From NCBI GenBank assembly GCA_947491025.1, contig CANLIC010000013.1, positions 32,748-96,747 on the forward strand: 64,000 nt of DNA. Reading direction: 5' to 3'. A model generated the notes under the pieces. That model did no database searches, was not told where the DNA came from, and saw only the letters and a list, made by a program, of their open reading frames with translations. The position numbers and the translations under genes were made by a program. This DNA is from Myxococcales bacterium. GTDB lineage: Bacteria > Myxococcota_A > UBA9042. This document shows positions 17,151 to 27,502 of the stretch, piece after piece (positions within the stretch are counted from its first letter, which is position 1; the number at the start of each line of letters is the position of its first letter).

Positions 17151-18155
17151 CTACTCCGGGTCTTCGCGGCCGCTGGCAGAGGTGCGGTGGTAGCGCAGAT
17201 CCGTTGAGCCGCTGGCGCGGTTGCCAGCGTCGCCTGCCGTCTCCGAGTACAGCAGGACGCGGCGATGTCCCGTGGCCCGCGCGACGTCAAGCGCCACTTC
17301 CGCCCGGGTGTACAGCTCGCTGCCATCCGCCGAGTCGCCAGGAAAAACAGCCACTCCGGCAGTGAACGTCACGCGCGCAGCGTCGGCCCCGATGGCCTCC
17401 AGGGTCTCTGGGCGCGCCGAGAGACTGCGCCACAGCTGGTAGAGGAGCCGGCGCGCTTCGAACGCCGTGATGTGGTGCAGAATCAGGCCGAAGCGGTCGT
17501 CGCCGATGCGCGCCACCGTGTCCGAGCGTCGCAGCGCCTTACGCAGGTGCTCGGCGATGTCGCGCAGCAGAGCCCGCACCAGCAACCGCCCCACCTGCTG
17601 CTCCAGCAACCGGAAGCCGTCCAGGTCGATCACCGCCACCGCCATCGGCATGCTGGCGCGCGAGCTGAGGCGCACGGTCGGGTCAAGGCGCGAGAAGAAC
17701 ACGTTGCGGCCTGGCAGACCCGTCAGCGGGTCCACAGCGGCCAGGCTGTGGTGGACATCGCGGCTACGCGCACGACCGATGAGACGCGCCGCGGCGCGCT
17801 CTGGATCGCTGCGCAGGCTGAAGACCTCGTCGAAGCCGGCGGCGAGGCACGACTCAACTTCCGCAGGGCTCGAGTCAGGCATCAGCACCGCCACGGCAGG
17901 CATCCGCTGCGGCGCTCGCTCGCACATCCGCAGCCAGGCTTCGGGCAGATCGAGGCCGTCCTCGAGACGCCAGACCACGATCGCTGCGCCGTCGACGAAT
18001 GCCTGGAAGGCGATCTCAGCCGGAGGCACTTTGGCGCAGCTGAAGCCGCGTTGCTGCAACGCAGCCGCCAAGCCGTCGATCCACGGCTCGCCGGTTGCCG
18101 GCAGCACAGCATGCTGGCTGCGCGCAGTGGGCAAGCGAAAATCGAACGGGTGCAT
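17151..18155 (-). CDS. Degenerate GGDEF-domain protein with receiver-like N-terminal region
   Basis: 334 residues. Residues about 20-125 resemble a response-regulator receiver fold (VAVLMPDSSPAEVESCLAAGFDEVFSL) but lack a recognisable phospho-acceptor site. Residues about 140-305 follow a GGDEF domain: DPLTGLPGRNVFF, VAVIDLDGFRLLEQ, ARIGDDRFGLIL and a TAGVAVFPGD strand. The signature is G-D-D-R-F (218-222) instead of G-G-D-E-F, so the second Gly and the catalytic Glu are replaced. Diguanylate cyclase activity is therefore unlikely, and a role as a nucleotide sensor or protein-interaction module is more plausible. The ATG at 18155 has GAGGAG upstream. It is 71 bp downstream of the giant lipoprotein gene on the same strand. 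Confidence 0.75.
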   Translation of the reverse strand: MHPFDFRLPTARSQHAVLPATGEPWIDGLAAALQQRGFSCAKVPPAEIAFQAFVDGAAIVVWRLEDGLDLPEAWLRMCERAPQRMPAVAVLMPDSSPAEVESCLAAGFDEVFSLRSDPERAAARLIGRARSRDVHHSLAAVDPLTGLPGRNVFFSRLDPTVRLSSRASMPMAVAVIDLDGFRLLEQQVGRLLVRALLRDIAEHLRKALRRSDTVARIGDDRFGLILHHITAFEARRLLYQLWRSLSARPETLEAIGADAARVTFTAGVAVFPGDSADGSELYTRAEVALDVARATGHRRVLLYSETAGDAGNRASGSTDLRYHRTSASGREDPE

Positions 18156-18226
18156 CGCGCTCCTCGGACAGGCTCGGGGGAGTTGGCGGTCGGCCGGGCA
18201 GGGCGCGCCGGGCTACCCCCCGCGAA

Positions 18227-21200
18227 CTACTTGCACACGTTGGGTTTACTAGGAGTGCCGGCGTCCTTCGAGACGCAGCACTTGGTCGCGCCCGCGCAGG
18301 TGTTGGCGGCGTCGTTGTCCACGCAGACGTTGACCTCTGGGCAGGCGAGCTTGCTGCAGTCCCACTTCAAGGAGTTGAAGCCGACGCCGGGACCGTAAGA
18401 GCAGGCATTGGTCGCCTTCTGCCAGCAGTTCTTTTCGTCGTTGCTCTTGGGATCGAAGCACGTTCCCAGCAGCAGCATCGAGGCGCCAGCGTTCCACGGC
18501 CAGTCCTCTTCGTAGACCGCCTTGTCGACGACCTTGCCGAGCTTGTTGATCACCAAGATCTGGTCACTGACGTTGTCGAGTGAGAGGCCGCCGTTCTTGC
18601 CGCTGTCGGCCCAACCGTAGAATGCATCGATATCGTTGTTCTTCTTTCGGTCACGCGTCTTGCAGAACACCTCGAAGGCGCCGGGCTGCAGGATGAAGGC
18701 GTCGAAGCCGGGCGCCAGCGTCGGCGACTCGGCGGCGGCCTGGCTGCAGTAGGGTCCCGAGGGTCCGCCTTGGCCGTTGCCCCACGAGACCGATGTCGCC
18801 TGCAGCGCGTGGCCCTTGCCGCTGCTGTCGGCCACCGTCGTGCCCTGTCCCTCATCGAGTCGGAGCTCGACCACATCGCCGGACATCGCCTTGCTCCAGG
18901 TCACCTGGGGGCCGAAGTGGCGCATGTAGAGCTCGGACGACGCCAGCTGCACGGATCGGAAGCGCGCGGTCGCTGGGCGCACCACCTGGCCGTTCGACAT
19001 CCGGCTGCCGCCGACGGTCAGCACCTGCGTCCAGCCTGCCTGCGGTGGCCACGTCGAGGCGGCGCCCACGTCGGCGCCACGCCGACCATCGAGGAAGGAC
19101 CGAATCTCGCCGCTGACACGCACCGTCACCGCGACGTGCTGCCACTTGTCAGCCTTGGCTGGCCCGAGTTCGACCTCCACCTCGTTCACGTTGCCGATCA
19201 CGAAGAAGAGTTTGCCGCTGTGATAGCGGAAGTTGGCATGCCAGCCATCAGCGGCGCCGAGCGACACGAGGTCCATGCAGGGCACCGTCGCGCCCTTGCT
19301 GCTGCAACCGCCGACCGGCTGCGGGTTGGCGGGCAGGTAGATCCAGCTCGAGATCGCCACGGCCTTCAGCTCCGGGATGCTCGCCTTGTTGAGCGTCACG
19401 ACCACCGACCCATTGCCGTTGAGGCGCATCGCAGAGCAGCTGCCCTCCACCGAGCACGCCACACCGCAACCGTCGCCGCTCGCGGTGTTGCCGTCGTCGC
19501 AGAGCTCATTGGGCTCGATGCGCGTGTTGCCGCAGACCGGCAGCAGCTTGTGGATCTCTTGGGCTGGCTTGGTCGGCAACTTGCAAGTGCCGCCTGGACA
19601 GTCCGCGTTGCTCGTGCACGGCTGGCTCGTGGCGTTGCTGCAGGTGCCCGGCTTCTGCACCGGCTCATCCCTCAGCTCCCAACCCTGGAGGTCGACTGGC
19701 TTCTCTGTCGGGTTGTGGAGCTCGAACCACTCGCCAACGTCGTTGCCCGCGTCTGCGTCCGGGTTGGCCATGATCTCGCTGACGACCACCGTGCCATCGG
19801 GCTGCGGCTCGGGCTCCTTCTGGCACAGCGCATCGCAGCCGTCGCCTGGCACCAGGTTTCCGTCGTCGCACTGCTCGACGTCCTGGTTCAGCTTGCCGTC
19901 GCCGCACTTGGGCTTGGCGACGCACTCGCCGGTGATGCACCACATGTCGGTGCCGCACGCGGACTTGTCGACCTTGTTGGTCTTCTTGTCAGCTTCCTTG
20001 CAGGGGTTGATGCAGCTCGGGTTTTGAGCGCCCGGCGAACCAAAGTCGCCGTCGCCGTAGGGTGCCTTGCCCAGACACCACTGCTCGCCCTTGTCGTTCG
20101 CTTTGGCCTCGAACTGGGTCGGATCCAAGGCGACGCTGTAGGCGGCCGTGAGCTCAAATCCGTCGTTCTCACAACCCGCCTGTGGCTTGACCGGGTCGCA
20201 GAGCAGGCCCTTGCCGTAGTAGCTCACCTCGTCGATGACCTTCTTGTTCCACTCAATGACCACCGAGTCGACCTGGTTGGCCAACGCGATGTCGGTGCCG
20301 TAGGCATAGGCGACGTTGGTGCCGCCGTTCTTGGCCTTGTCCATCGATCGACCCAAAACCAGATAGCTCTTGGGTGCAATCCAAAGCGACTTGCCAGCGG
20401 CGATCACGTGCTTGTCGGCCGCCGCGTCGCGCAACACCCAACCGTTGATGTCGATCTTGCTCTCGGTCGTATTGTAGACCTCGATCCACTCGCCCACCGA
20501 GTCCTCGACCTTGTCGGGGTTCACCATCATCTCGGTGATGACCAGCGCACCAGGCGTCACCGTCTCGAACAGGCAGTTGGCGCTGCAGCCGTCGCCAGGC
20601 AGCGCGTTGCCGTCGTCGCACTCCTCGTAGGCGTCGACCGAGCCGCTACCACAGGTCTTGCTGTCGCAGAAGTCGCCGAAACCGTCGCCGTCGCTGTCCT
20701 TCTGATCCGGGTTGGGGAAGCCTGGACAGTTGTCGCAGAGGTCGCCCGCGTCGTCTCCGTCGCCGTCTTTCTGGTCCTGGTTCGGGACCGACTTGCAGCT
20801 GTCGCAGAGGTCGCCGACGGTGTCCTTGTCGCTGTCGGCTTGGCCGGGGTTGCTGACGTAGGGGCAGTTGTCGAACTCGTTCTTGATGTTGTCGCCGTCC
20901 TGATCGCCACCCTTGGGCACGCAGGTCTGGTTCTTGACACCCGGCGAGCCGAAGTCGCCCGTGGTCCCCTGCCACTGGCCCTGGCCGTCGCACCAGTATG
21001 CGCCTTTGTCGTTGAGGCCCGGGTCGTAGTAGCCGCTGTCGAGCTGCAACGACTTGCCCGTCTTGGGGATCGGGTGGAGGCCGCCGTAGGTGACCTTGTC
21101 GATCAGCGTGCCGTTGTTCGACAGCGAGATCGCGTCCGAGTTGTCGTCGAGGCCGATCACCACCTTGCCGTCGGCGTCGGTCCAGGTGACGTTGACCGTG

Positions 21201-23011
21201 ACCTTGCCGTTGAACAGCGGGTTCTTGCTCGCACCCAGGATCAGGGTCTGGCCGGGCTGAATCGCGATCTTTGGCTGCGCCGGCAGCGTAAAGCTACCGC
21301 CCTTGCCGGCCGTGAGCACCCAGCCATTGAGGATCACCTCTTTGGTGTCGACCGAATGGATCTCCACCCACTCGCCGAGAGGCACCTCGTCGGTCTTCAC
21401 GAAGACCTCGGTGATGAAGACCTTGGCGGGGATGATCTTGGCGAGCTTGCACTCCTCGCAGCCATCGTTCAGCGCGCTGTTGCCGTCGTCGCACTGCTCG
21501 CCGGTGTCAAGCTCGCTGTCGCCGCACTTCTGCGGGTCACAGGCGTCACCTGAGGCGTCGCCGTCGACATTCTCTTGCAGCTTGTTCTCGACATCGGGGC
21601 AGTTGTCGCAGGCGTCGCCGATGCCATCGAGATCCTTGTCTTCTTGCAGCCCGTTCGGGACGATCGGGCAATTGTCCTTGCCGTCCTCCACCTCGTCCTT
21701 GTCGCCGTCCGGCGGCTTCGGGCACTCGGGGTTCTGCACGCCCGGTGTGCCGAAATCTCCAGAGCCCATCTGGTTCTTGGCAGCGCACCAGGTGAACTCG
21801 TACTTGTCATTCTTCTTCGCGTCGAGCTTGAGCGGATCCAGGCTCGCCGCCTTGCCATCGAATTCGGCCGGCGACGGCCAGAACGACGACGACCACGCCA
21901 CCTCGTCGATGGTGGTCGAGCCGACGCGGATGGAGAGCGCGCCGTCGAAGTTGGTCAGCAGGACGGTGTCGTAGACATGGTCGGGGTCGATGCCGCCGTT
22001 CAGCGCCTTGTTGCCCGAGTTGGCGAGCAAGCGATAACCCTTCGGCGGGACGAACAGCGAACAGCCGCCGATCTTGTGCGACTTGCCGGTCTTGGGATCG
22101 TAGACCTCCAGCCCGCCGATCGGCACCGGCGCACTGCCAGGGTTGTAGATTTCGAACCACTCACCGTAGTCATCGAATACGGCTTTGGGGTTCATCATGA
22201 TCTCGGAGATCACCAGCGCGCCCGGCGCCAGCCCGGGATCGACCTGCTGGCAGCCGATGTCGAAGTCCTTGTAGTCGACGTCGCTGCTGCTGGAGTCCAC
22301 GGTGTCCTGGCCCTGGTCCGGCGGGTCGATGACGTCAGGCTGCTTGCAAAGGGCCTCGTAGTCGCTGCAGCAGTCGCCTGCGCCGACACAGAGGTTGTCG
22401 CATTGGCACTTGGCCGCACCGTCGTACTTGCCGCACTTGCCCTGACAGCTCGGGGCGACAGTCGCGTCGGTGTCGTCCACTGCCGTCTCGGCACTGTCGA
22501 CGTCTGCCACCACCGGCTTGCAGATCTCGACGTAGTCGGCGCAGCAATTGCCCTCGTCGCCACAGAAGTCGTGGCACTGGCACGGCGCACCCAGCTTGTA
22601 CTTGCCGCAGCGACCGACGCAGCTCTTGGGGTCGATTGGCACCTCGGCGATGTCGGTCGCGTCGGGCGTCGACGTCTCGACCGTGTCGACAGCATCCTCG
22701 ACCGCGACCTCTTCCGGCAGCTCAGGGTCGACGTTGTCGCTCTCTGTATCGCCGTCGACCGGCACGACGGTGTCTTCGTCGGACGAGTCGGGATCGACGC
22801 TGGTATCGGTGGTGCTGCCGCCGCCGTTGTCGACCGCGCCCGCGTCCGTCGTTCCGCCGCCCCCAGTATCAACGCCACCGAGGTCGGTGCTCGCATCTGC
22901 GGTGTCGGTGGCTGGCTCTTCGCCCGAACAAGCGGTCGCTGTCAGTGCGAGGATCGAGGCGAACGCTGCCAGCCAACGCAGCGAATTCGAGGCCAGGGGC
23001 ATGGCAACCAT
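18227..23011 (-). CDS. Giant multidomain surface lipoprotein (somatomedin-B-like, lamin-tail, TSP3, Cys-rich repeat and LamG domains)
   Basis: 1594 residues. The signal ends at an ATAC lipobox near residue 28, followed by an Asp/Thr/Val-rich spacer. Two somatomedin-B-like Cys modules lie at about 129-164 and 186-222. Several lamin-tail domains then repeat (motif [19 protein letters not shown]), the first near 266-430. Between them are thrombospondin type 3 calcium repeats (DxDxDGxGDxCD-type, near 436-495 and 702-785) and myxobacterial Cys-rich repeats ([16 protein letters not shown] type). A LamG-like segment follows near 1205-1400 and a last lamin-tail domain after it. The ATG at 23011 has GGAG at a short spacing; a GTG two codons upstream is less likely. 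It is probably a calcium-stiffened surface or adhesion protein. No catalytic motif was seen. Confidence 0.8.
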   Translation of the reverse strand: MVAMPLASNSLRWLAAFASILALTATACSGEEPATDTADASTDLGGVDTGGGGTTDAGAVDNGGGSTTDTSVDPDSSDEDTVVPVDGDTESDNVDPELPEEVAVEDAVDTVETSTPDATDIAEVPIDPKSCVGRCGKYKLGAPCQCHDFCGDEGNCCADYVEICKPVVADVDSAETAVDDTDATVAPSCQGKCGKYDGAAKCQCDNLCVGAGDCCSDYEALCKQPDVIDPPDQGQDTVDSSSSDVDYKDFDIGCQQVDPGLAPGALVISEIMMNPKAVFDDYGEWFEIYNPGSAPVPIGGLEVYDPKTGKSHKIGGCSLFVPPKGYRLLANSGNKALNGGIDPDHVYDTVLLTNFDGALSIRVGSTTIDEVAWSSSFWPSPAEFDGKAASLDPLKLDAKKNDKYEFTWCAAKNQMGSGDFGTPGVQNPECPKPPDGDKDEVEDGKDNCPIVPNGLQEDKDLDGIGDACDNCPDVENKLQENVDGDASGDACDPQKCGDSELDTGEQCDDGNSALNDGCEECKLAKIIPAKVFITEVFVKTDEVPLGEWVEIHSVDTKEVILNGWVLTAGKGGSFTLPAQPKIAIQPGQTLILGASKNPLFNGKVTVNVTWTDADGKVVIGLDDNSDAISLSNNGTLIDKVTYGGLHPIPKTGKSLQLDSGYYDPGLNDKGAYWCDGQGQWQGTTGDFGSPGVKNQTCVPKGGDQDGDNIKNEFDNCPYVSNPGQADSDKDTVGDLCDSCKSVPNQDQKDGDGDDAGDLCDNCPGFPNPDQKDSDGDGFGDFCDSKTCGSGSVDAYEECDDGNALPGDGCSANCLFETVTPGALVITEMMVNPDKVEDSVGEWIEVYNTTESKIDINGWVLRDAAADKHVIAAGKSLWIAPKSYLVLGRSMDKAKNGGTNVAYAYGTDIALANQVDSVVIEWNKKVIDEVSYYGKGLLCDPVKPQAGCENDGFELTAAYSVALDPTQFEAKANDKGEQWCLGKAPYGDGDFGSPGAQNPSCINPCKEADKKTNKVDKSACGTDMWCITGECVAKPKCGDGKLNQDVEQCDDGNLVPGDGCDALCQKEPEPQPDGTVVVSEIMANPDADAGNDVGEWFELHNPTEKPVDLQGWELRDEPVQKPGTCSNATSQPCTSNADCPGGTCKLPTKPAQEIHKLLPVCGNTRIEPNELCDDGNTASGDGCGVACSVEGSCSAMRLNGNGSVVVTLNKASIPELKAVAISSWIYLPANPQPVGGCSSKGATVPCMDLVSLGAADGWHANFRYHSGKLFFVIGNVNEVEVELGPAKADKWQHVAVTVRVSGEIRSFLDGRRGADVGAASTWPPQAGWTQVLTVGGSRMSNGQVVRPATARFRSVQLASSELYMRHFGPQVTWSKAMSGDVVELRLDEGQGTTVADSSGKGHALQATSVSWGNGQGGPSGPYCSQAAAESPTLAPGFDAFILQPGAFEVFCKTRDRKKNNDIDAFYGWADSGKNGGLSLDNVSDQILVINKLGKVVDKAVYEEDWPWNAGASMLLLGTCFDPKSNDEKNCWQKATNACSYGPGVGFNSLKWDCSKLACPEVNVCVDNDAANTCAGATKCCVSKDAGTPSKPNVCK

Positions 23012-23132
23012 GTGCACTCCGCAATCAGCAGGCCCAATCAGCGAGGCCCGCGGGGACAGAGTAGGTTAGTGCACCCCGCGCCCTTGGCGCAAGGAAGCCC
23101 AGCAAGGAATCCTGCCTTTCCCGCGTGCGCCG

Positions 23133-24596
23133 TCAGGCAGCCAGGGTTCCCGACACAGCGCCCGCCCACGCTGCGACGTCGGCGTCCGAGCGCACTGTCA
23201 AAGCGAGCGCCTCTGTGACGTCGCCGGCCACCACCTCTGCCGCGCTGCGCGCGCGCGCCAGGTGACGCGACTCGACCGCCGTCAGGCATAACCGTGCCGC
23301 CAGGACCGCGAGGCCGTCATCCAAAGGGCCCACCGCTACCGCGATCGGCAGCTCGTCGGCGACCAGATCGCGCAGCAGCACCTGCGCCTCGGCAGCGAAG
23401 GGCATCGCTGCGTCCTGACCCGCCGCCAGTCTTCCCAGCGAAGCCGCCAGTCGTGCCAGCCGCACCGCGTCCACCCCTTCGCCTGCCGCCTCGAGCTGTT
23501 GCGCCCGCATCCTTAACGGCGCTTCAAGCGCGGCCGCCGCAGCGGTGATGGTGTGCGCGTCCCCCGCAGCGGCCTCTGCTGAAGCCAACAGCGGCAAGAT
23601 GCCGCCAAGGCGCAGCGGCGTTGAGACATGCGGACCCTCGGCCAACCCGCCCGCCCGGGCATCGCCGGCGATCTGGGCCTGCGCTACCGCGTCGCGCAGC
23701 CACGCCACCGCCGTCAACGCCAGCTCGGACGTGGCCGGCGCGCGATGGGCGTCGCCGCGTGCGACCATCGCGTCCTGCAGCGCGTAGAAGCGATTGGCGT
23801 CCACCGGCAGCCCGGCCGTCCACGTCGGCGGCCAGGCGATGGCGCGCACCTCGGCGCCCTCCTCCAGCAAGCCCCGGACCTCGGCCTCGCGCGCGGCCCA
23901 AGGTTCGGCGCTCGCCCGCGCCCGGTCATAGCCGTGGCATGCCAAGAGCAGACTGACGTGGACACCGCGTGGCGAGCGATGAAACCGCAGCGGGAACTGG
24001 CGGCAGGGCACGGCTTTCGTTGCCGCGCCATGGTCGGCGTGGATCTCGCAGAGGCCGTCGTCACGCTGCGCCACACAGTGTCCGCCCTCTCGCGCCATCC
24101 CGACGTAGGTCTTGCCGTCGAACTCCAGCTCCTCTGTCAGCTCGCCGCCGCTTCGAGGTCCGCGCGCAGCCAACGAGAGGGCCTCGACGCGCACCCGATC
24201 GCGTCCGGTGAGCGGGCCGAGAAACGTCGCCCCGCAACAACGCCCGGTGCCCACACACGCATGGCGAGGCGGATCCAGGCCTTGCAGCCAAAGCAGCGGC
24301 TCATTGGCCGGAACCATCGGCCACGATTGGGCGAGCCTCAGCCGCTGCTGCGATCGCGCGCCATCCAGCAAGTACAGGCGAGCCAGCGCCGACAGCCGGC
24401 GCGCGGCCGCAGCCTCGTCGCCACCCTCGTGCGACACCAGCGCCGCCCACGACGCGCCCTCGGCCAGCCGCTGCAAGAAGCGGCCATCGCCGACACCGAG
24501 CCGCAGCCGCCGTCGCAGCGCGGCGTCGTCCACCAGCAGCCTGCCGGCGTCATCGCGGACGACACGTAGCCCCGCGCGAAGGCGGTAGCGTGCCAT
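23133..24596 (-). CDS. YkgJ-family Cys-cluster protein
   Basis: 487 residues. Residues about 110-210 carry the YkgJ/FliB-type metal-binding cysteines: a CVGTGRCCG segment, then GHCVAQRDDGLCEIH and PCRQFPLRF. The N-terminal 80 residues look like a small winged-helix domain, possibly PqqD-like (VRDDAGRLLVDDAALRRRL). The C-terminal half is Ala/Leu-rich helical. Family members bind zinc or an iron-sulphur cluster, and some act in protein lysine methylation, but this protein has no methyltransferase motif that I can see. The ATG at 24596 follows GGGAGG. It stands apart from both neighbours by more than 100 bp. Confidence 0.7.
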   Translation of the reverse strand: MARYRLRAGLRVVRDDAGRLLVDDAALRRRLRLGVGDGRFLQRLAEGASWAALVSHEGGDEAAAARRLSALARLYLLDGARSQQRLRLAQSWPMVPANEPLLWLQGLDPPRHACVGTGRCCGATFLGPLTGRDRVRVEALSLAARGPRSGGELTEELEFDGKTYVGMAREGGHCVAQRDDGLCEIHADHGAATKAVPCRQFPLRFHRSPRGVHVSLLLACHGYDRARASAEPWAAREAEVRGLLEEGAEVRAIAWPPTWTAGLPVDANRFYALQDAMVARGDAHRAPATSELALTAVAWLRDAVAQAQIAGDARAGGLAEGPHVSTPLRLGGILPLLASAEAAAGDAHTITAAAAALEAPLRMRAQQLEAAGEGVDAVRLARLAASLGRLAAGQDAAMPFAAEAQVLLRDLVADELPIAVAVGPLDDGLAVLAARLCLTAVESRHLARARSAAEVVAGDVTEALALTVRSDADVAAWAGAVSGTLAA

Positions 24597-24792
24597 GTCG
24601 GCCTCCCTAGCTGCCCGTCACGGGCGACCGCCGGCTGCCGTCGGCCACGTCGGCAGCAGCGGCGGGCGGGGGCCACCGTAACGCGGCAGCGCAGCGCTGA
24701 GGTTGTGGGTCGTCCAGCCTGCGGTCGTCGACAGCGCCGGTGGGGTAGCCCTCAGCGCGGGGTCCGTCGATCGCCATCGCCGCCAAGCCGGC

Positions 24793-25569
24793 CTAGGCGC
24801 GCGTCTTGACGTCGAGATCGACGCCGATGTCCGGCACCGGGAACTCGTCGTCCGGCTCGTGGCTCAGCGCTGCCGGGGCGCGCACCGACGGCGGGGGCGC
24901 GATGCCCATCTTGGCCTTGAGCGCTGCCAGGGCGTCATCGGTGCCGCTGGTCGCCTCGAGGGCCTTGAACTTGTCCTCCAGGTCCGTGTTGGCCAGGCTC
25001 CGGCTCAGATCGCCCGCCGCCTCGGCCTCGGCCTCGGTCTGCTCGACCTTCTCGGTCATGCGCTCAAAGGCGTCGAACGCCGAGTTGTCGTTGAGGCCGC
25101 CCATCGTCGACTGGATGGTCTTTTGGGCCTCCGCGCGCTTGGAACGAGCGATGAGCAGGTCCTTCTTGCGCTTGGCCTCGCCGATCTTGAGGTTGAGCTG
25201 ATTGAGCGCCTCGCGGAGCTGCTCGGTCGCCTGCTTCTGCGCCACCCACTGCGTCTGCCACTGCTCGGACTGGCCGTCGGCCTCGGTCTTGCGCGCCAGC
25301 GCCTCGCGGGCAAGCCCTTCATCGCCCTTCTGCAGCGCCAACATCGCCTTCTTTTCCCAGTCCGCCGCGGTCTTTTTCGACTCGGTGTACTTGGCGTAGA
25401 GGCGCTTCTCGTCGGCAATGGCGATCGCCACCTGCTTCTTGGCCGTGATGAACTGCTCGCGCATGTCGATCAGCAGCTGGTTCAAGATCTTCTCGGGCTC
25501 TTCCGCCTTGCTCACCATCCCATTGATGTTCGAACGCAGCAACAGGCCGATGCGGTTGAACAAGCTCAT
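24793..25569 (-). CDS. pspA: PspA/IM30-family membrane-stress protein
   Basis: 258 residues, almost entirely long amphipathic helices, as in PspA. It starts MSLFNRIGLLLRSNINGMV, matching the membrane-inserting N-terminal helix of the family, then the EEPEKILNQLLIDMREQ segment. The last 40 residues are a Pro-rich, acidic extension (PDDEFPVPDIGVDLDVKTRA) that classical PspA lacks. PspA forms ESCRT-III-like assemblies that stabilise damaged inner membrane. The ATG at 25569 follows GGGAGAAG. It lies 76 bp downstream of the YbjN-like gene on the same strand; no pspB, pspC or pspF is nearby. Confidence 0.88.
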   Translation of the reverse strand: MSLFNRIGLLLRSNINGMVSKAEEPEKILNQLLIDMREQFITAKKQVAIAIADEKRLYAKYTESKKTAADWEKKAMLALQKGDEGLAREALARKTEADGQSEQWQTQWVAQKQATEQLREALNQLNLKIGEAKRKKDLLIARSKRAEAQKTIQSTMGGLNDNSAFDAFERMTEKVEQTEAEAEAAGDLSRSLANTDLEDKFKALEATSGTDDALAALKAKMGIAPPPSVRAPAALSHEPDDEFPVPDIGVDLDVKTRA

Positions 25570-25645
25570 CGTCTTCTCCCGACCGCGATCTCTCGACCCA
25601 TCGCGGCACGCGCCCACGGCGCTTTCGAAGGTGGAGATCTCGGCC

Positions 25646-26047
25646 TCAGGCCGTCGGCAGTAGCTCCGTCAGCACATCATGGTGCTCGACGATGGCGAGG
25701 GTCAAAGAGTCGATCGCGGCGAGAAACTCGTTCTCGTCCAGGTTCTCGGCCTGCATGACCTCGACCGCCACCACGGCGTTGTCTTCCAAGGCGTAAGCGC
25801 CCTGGACCATCTCGTTGGCGTTCAATTGCAGCATTTTCCGAAAAAGCGCGGCGATGCGTGTGTCGTCCATCTTTGGGACATCAAAGAGCTTGCAGCGAAA
25901 CACCACCAGGGGATCGGTGTGCTGGACCACGATCTGGGCCCCGCCCCAAGCCGGGTCGTGCAGCACCCAGGTGCCTGGGGCTGGCTCATCGGCGTCGATC
26001 CCGCTGATGACGATGTACTGCTCGATGTCCTCGTGCGTCCGAGCCAT
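25646..26047 (-). CDS. YbjN/CesT-like small chaperone-fold protein
   Basis: 133 residues. The alternating strand-helix pattern (WVLHDPAWGGAQIVVQHTDPLVVFRCKLFDVP, then a long helix from LFRKMLQLNANEMVQGAYAL, then a final helix LAAIDSLTLAIVEHHDVLTELL) resembles the YbjN and type III secretion chaperone fold. The identification is by pattern only. The ATG at 26047 has GGAGG nine bases upstream. The position directly before pspA suggests a partner or regulator of the membrane-stress protein, but this is inference. Confidence 0.5.
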   Translation of the reverse strand: MARTHEDIEQYIVISGIDADEPAPGTWVLHDPAWGGAQIVVQHTDPLVVFRCKLFDVPKMDDTRIAALFRKMLQLNANEMVQGAYALEDNAVVAVEVMQAENLDENEFLAAIDSLTLAIVEHHDVLTELLPTA

Positions 26048-26249
26048 GCTGACTTGCCTCCGAGAAGGGCGCAGTGGCTTGCGCGGCGCGGCGCCCACGC
26101 CAACCGGCTGCCATGCCGCAGGCTCGAATCCTAGCGCTGATGTTCCCTCAGGGTCAACGCGGCCAGGCTCAGTTTGCTGCCAGCGCAGCCAGCGCTACCA
26201 TGGGCCCTGCCAGCGTCGGCGCGTCGCGGGGAGGAGGCAGAGCACAACC

Positions 26250-27236
26250 ATGCCAATGGCCCCCCAGAGCGCGTTCCGGCGCCGCCTCGCGACCCAAGGA
26301 GCCTTGTGTGCGCTCCTTGCGTCGGCCCTGAACAGCTGCGAGGCCTCAGATTCGGCCAAGGCAGCGCCGTCGGAAGCGGCGACTGCAGCGGCAAAGGGAG
26401 TGGCCACGGCGTCAGCGCGCCCCGATGCGTCGGCGGAATTGTCGACGCGCGCCACCGCCTCGCCTGCCAAGCTGCCCATCGCGGCGGTGCGGGTGGCCGT
26501 CGAAGCCGAGGTGCGAGCCATGCAGGCGATTGTGGCCGGCACCGCGGCGATCGGGCCGCTGCTCGGCGGCACCAACCGCGCACTCCAGGAGCGTGGCTAT
26601 TTTCGCCGCGTCCCCGCCAATGCAGCGCTTGAGGCCTTGCAGGCGACGCTGCAGCAAGGCGCCGTCGCCGCCGGCCTCCAAGTGCGCGCGCTTCAGGCCA
26701 CGCCAGATCCCCGCGCTAGCGCTCCCCTCGTGCCGCGGGTCGCCGCCGACCAAGCCTGGGAGGTCCGAGCCGAGGACCTCCTGGGCACCATCGCCGTCCA
26801 ACTCGACGTCGTCGGTGACGACGCGACCCTCACTTCGTTTCTCGAACTCCTGCCGCTGCGCCTTGAGCGCCTGGTCTGCGCCCAGCGCCTGACCCGGCGG
26901 CCCGGCGGCGTCGTTCGCATCGATGCGATCGCTTGGCACGAGCGCCCCGCCGAGGTCGTCCAAGTCGACGTCGAGTGGCACTCAGCCGACGATTGGCTCC
27001 GCAGCGCTGGGCACGACCCGAGAGACCCGCGCCTCGGCGCCGACCCTGAGGTGGTGGCGCTGCGCGCCGCCGTGCGCCTCGGCCGCGAACTGCTGCCGGA
27101 TGTGCGAGCGGTGCTCATCTCGGGCCACGATCTTAAGCGTTGGCCGGCGCGATATGCGGCCCTAACCCGCTGCAGCCGCTGCGCCGCTTCGGTCGACGTC
27201 AATTCGCTGGTCGCGGCGATGGGTCCGGCGCGCTGA
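26250..27236 (+). CDS. Lipoprotein, possibly PilO-like, function unknown
   Basis: 328 residues. A lipoprotein signal ends in LNSC. An Ala/Ser/Thr-rich spacer follows, then a helical stretch (about 75-140) and an alpha/beta region with TIAVQLDVVGDDATLTSFLELLPLRLERLVCAQRL, which recalls the repeated fold of PilO/GspM-type pilus and secretion proteins. The ATG at 26250 is 12 bases after GAGGAGG. It is divergent from the YbjN-like and pspA genes. The C-terminus has a C-x2-C pair (CSRC). I cannot assign a function with confidence. Confidence 0.5.
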   Translation: MPMAPQSAFRRRLATQGALCALLASALNSCEASDSAKAAPSEAATAAAKGVATASARPDASAELSTRATASPAKLPIAAVRVAVEAEVRAMQAIVAGTAAIGPLLGGTNRALQERGYFRRVPANAALEALQATLQQGAVAAGLQVRALQATPDPRASAPLVPRVAADQAWEVRAEDLLGTIAVQLDVVGDDATLTSFLELLPLRLERLVCAQRLTRRPGGVVRIDAIAWHERPAEVVQVDVEWHSADDWLRSAGHDPRDPRLGADPEVVALRAAVRLGRELLPDVRAVLISGHDLKRWPARYAALTRCSRCAASVDVNSLVAAMGPAR

Positions 27237-27502
27237 CACGCGCCGGGCCGCCTGCAAGACCGCTGGACACTCTGCCGGCGCCGGTATCCGTGGATGCGGC
27301 TGGTGGGCTTCATCCCTGCCACGCCACGAGCACCGATGTGGCCAGACGGCATGGGACGGAGGCAAGGCGCTGCACGCGGTGAGGGAGTTGAGCGCGACAA
27401 GCCGCGCAGGCGCTGCAATCGCAGACGGGCTCCAGGCCTGACCTCTGCCTCGGTAGCCGTCGGCGACAGGACACGACCAGGCCGAATGCAAAGGACTCGG
27501 TG

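Noticed and set aside
17151..18155. Active diguanylate cyclase
   Set aside because: The signature is GDDRF, lacking the glutamate and second glycine needed for catalysis.
18770..21553. 927-residue plus-strand open frame
   Set aside because: Antisense to the giant lipoprotein, whose repeats and lipobox are clear. The low-complexity Val/Ala/Asp pattern is the mirror of Asp- and Cys-rich repeats.
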